Shown here in pieces: positions 62,547 to 64,000 of a DNA stretch of 64,000 nt. Every line of letters starts with the position of its first letter. The first letter of the stretch is position 1. This DNA comes from Megaustenia siamemsis (taxonomy: Eukaryota; Mollusca; Gastropoda; Stylommatophora; Ariophantidae). Location: the NCBI GenBank assembly GCA_032433765.1, contig JAVIAB010000092.1, positions 36,606,853-36,670,852 on the forward strand, given 5' to 3'. The notes beneath the pieces were generated by a model, which worked only from the letters and a program-made list of their open reading frames with translations, did not search any database and was not told the DNA's origin. The translations under genes and the position numbers were made by a program.

Positions 62547-62559
62547 CTGAAACAAGAAA

Positions 62560-62765
62560 AACAATATTATTCTTTCAGTTTTATATAGGAAGAGTTTTTT
62601 AAAGGATTAAACATACTTCATTTTTTTCAAAAAGCTATTAAAATGTTTCCTTGCCATTAATTGTTCATGCAGTTTTTTAAGAGGTGTGTTATTTTAGTCA
62701 AATTTGCAATGATAAAGGAGCAGCGTACATGTGTTTTATCTTGGTGGAGGTAATGTCCTGTAAGC
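62560..62765. other. Unassigned sequence in a USP40 intron
   Basis: Nothing recognised. Confidence 0.3.
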
Positions 62766-62767
62766 CA

Positions 62768-62985
62768 CAGAGAGAGAGAGAAAGAGAAATAACGGGAGAG
62801 AAGAGAGGAGGAGGGGAGAGAGAGAAAGAGGAGGAGGGAAGAGAGAAAGAGGGGGGGAGAGAAAGAGAGGGGGAGGGAGAGAGAGAAAGAGTAAGGGAGA
62901 GAAAGAGAGGAGAGAGAGAGAAAGAAAGAGAGCGAAATAAAGAGAGAGAGAGAGAGAGGGAAGATAAAGAAAGAATGAGAGAGAA
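62768..62985. repeat. (GA)n-rich low-complexity tract
   Basis: About 215 bases almost entirely of A and G in GAGA and GGGA patterns. It creates artefact ORFs rich in Arg/Glu on the plus strand and Leu/Ser on the minus strand. Purine tracts like this are prone to assembly error. Confidence 0.95.
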
Positions 62986-62989
62986 AGTG

Positions 62990-64000
62990 GAAGATTTAGG
63001 ATCTTGTCTTTTTCTTCTTCATCCATGTTTAAAATCTGCAGCCTCTCTCACATTGAGTCTAACTGCTTTCAGGCCACCATTTACTGTGTGAATTCAGTTT
63101 GATGTGTCATTAAAATGTTCTCCCCTTTCAGATGTGTTCATGTCAGGCATTCTCATGTCACATTTACAAGTGCTTTTGTTGAATAGGGGGGGGGGGGGGG
63201 TCTTCCTTTATTTCATTTGCCAGATTTACCTATAGATTTAAATATCTCTGGTAATCCACACTTCCTGTATTTGAAATAGTGATACGGTCATCTTAAATAA
63301 TGCTGCTTGAGAATAGTGCCACTTTGTTGTTTGTTTCTTTATCCTTCCTGCAGATTTCAAGTATGTGTTTCACACAAGTGCATATGGAAAGATTTTATGT
63401 TGCTAGGTGTATATGGGCGAGGATGAGCTTGTAGAGGGCAACCCTCAAAATGCTGAATTATGCTGAATTTGGTGTTGATACTAAGGATGTTGTTTTTCCA
63501 CTCTTGGTGACTGCCTGGATATTGTTGTTGAGGCTATACTTATTCTATTCAGCAGCACAATCTTTCATAGATATGGACTATGATAGACATATAAAGGTCT
63601 GCAGTTTCTTTTAAATAATAATACAAGTGTATAAGCAAGTTCTCAACCAACTAGTAACAGTAATAGACCAATAGAGTGGAGATAAATATGGAACAGGCCC
63701 CCAAGTAAAGAAAGCAATTGTCCCATTGAAACTGACAGGAGTAAATGTGCAAATCTGACAAAATTGTGCTGTGCTACCACACACACATTCATTACCAAGG
63801 GGTGTAATTTACTGTGACCAGGTTGTTGGTCACAAAGCACAAACCTGGCCCCTGGGTTTCTTGTGCTGGTTACTAGAGCTGTGATTTGTAGCTCATGGCA
63901 TGGAATATGTTAACGTGTGTTACAATTAGGTTAAACCAATAGATATTTAAATATATGGATGTTAGATTTTTTGCTATTATACTGTGTTAATTCCTATAAT
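62990..64000. other. Unassigned sequence at window end
   Basis: No exon or repeat recognised; poly-G run at about 63,187-63,200. Probably still inside a USP40 intron, since upstream exons are missing. Confidence 0.35.

Noticed and set aside
62684..63091. 135-codon Arg/Glu-rich ORF
   Set aside because: Entirely produced by a (GA)n-rich tract; the opposite strand is open as well.

Overview
This is a piece of a large, AT-rich, transposon-dense animal genome. There are no bacterial operons, rRNAs or CRISPR arrays. The only host gene I can support is a long intron-rich gene on the minus strand, and its translated exons follow the ubiquitin-specific protease USP40 in order. Tiny exons, kilobase introns, tRNA-derived SINEs and many non-LTR retrotransposon fragments suggest an invertebrate, most likely a lophotrochozoan such as a mollusc. 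That placement is inference; nothing here fixes the species.

USP40 layout: I resolved 24 coding exons between 62,546 (first in the window) and 8,957 (stop codon). They encode roughly 950 residues: the segment after the catalytic core, a conserved GQRWFSF...GKESAYMLFYRR block, and a series of ubiquitin-like modules down to the C-terminus. The catalytic Cys/His domain must lie beyond the right edge. Most junctions agree in phase. Four do not join as they stand (58.4 to 50.2 kb, 50.0 to 47.6 kb, 22.8 to 21.5 kb, 13.2 to 9.05 kb), and each could be explained by one missing base. Comparison of two LINE copies shows the same kind of difference, so consensus deletion errors are a serious possibility.

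Repeats: introns and flanks are filled by at least eight non-LTR (LINE) families, named here by letter. RTE-like LINE-R has a near full-length copy at 50.26-53.43 kb and a truncated copy at 17.6-20.3 kb; its 3' tail is GATA repeats. LINE-A and LINE-B carry RNase H. LINE-C, D, E, F, G and H are RT or 3'-end fragments. There are tRNA-headed SINEs of at least two families, a mariner-like transposase remnant, a pair of inverted TTAA-flanked piggyBac-type MITEs, a possible long-TIR MITE at 23.2-23.9 kb, and three minisatellites (39, 31 and 27 bp units).

Most notable structures: (1) two TTAA-bounded MITEs in opposite orientation flank two USP40 exons, and one of them is split by an RTE-like LINE with a target-site duplication; (2) a LINE-D copy has its endonuclease part inverted and an RT segment duplicated around it; (3) a 39-bp minisatellite has expanded inside one copy of a dispersed repeat; (4) nested insertions LINE-in-mariner and LINE-in-LINE. 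I found no convincing novel gene system; the interest lies in mobile-element architecture inside a conserved gene.
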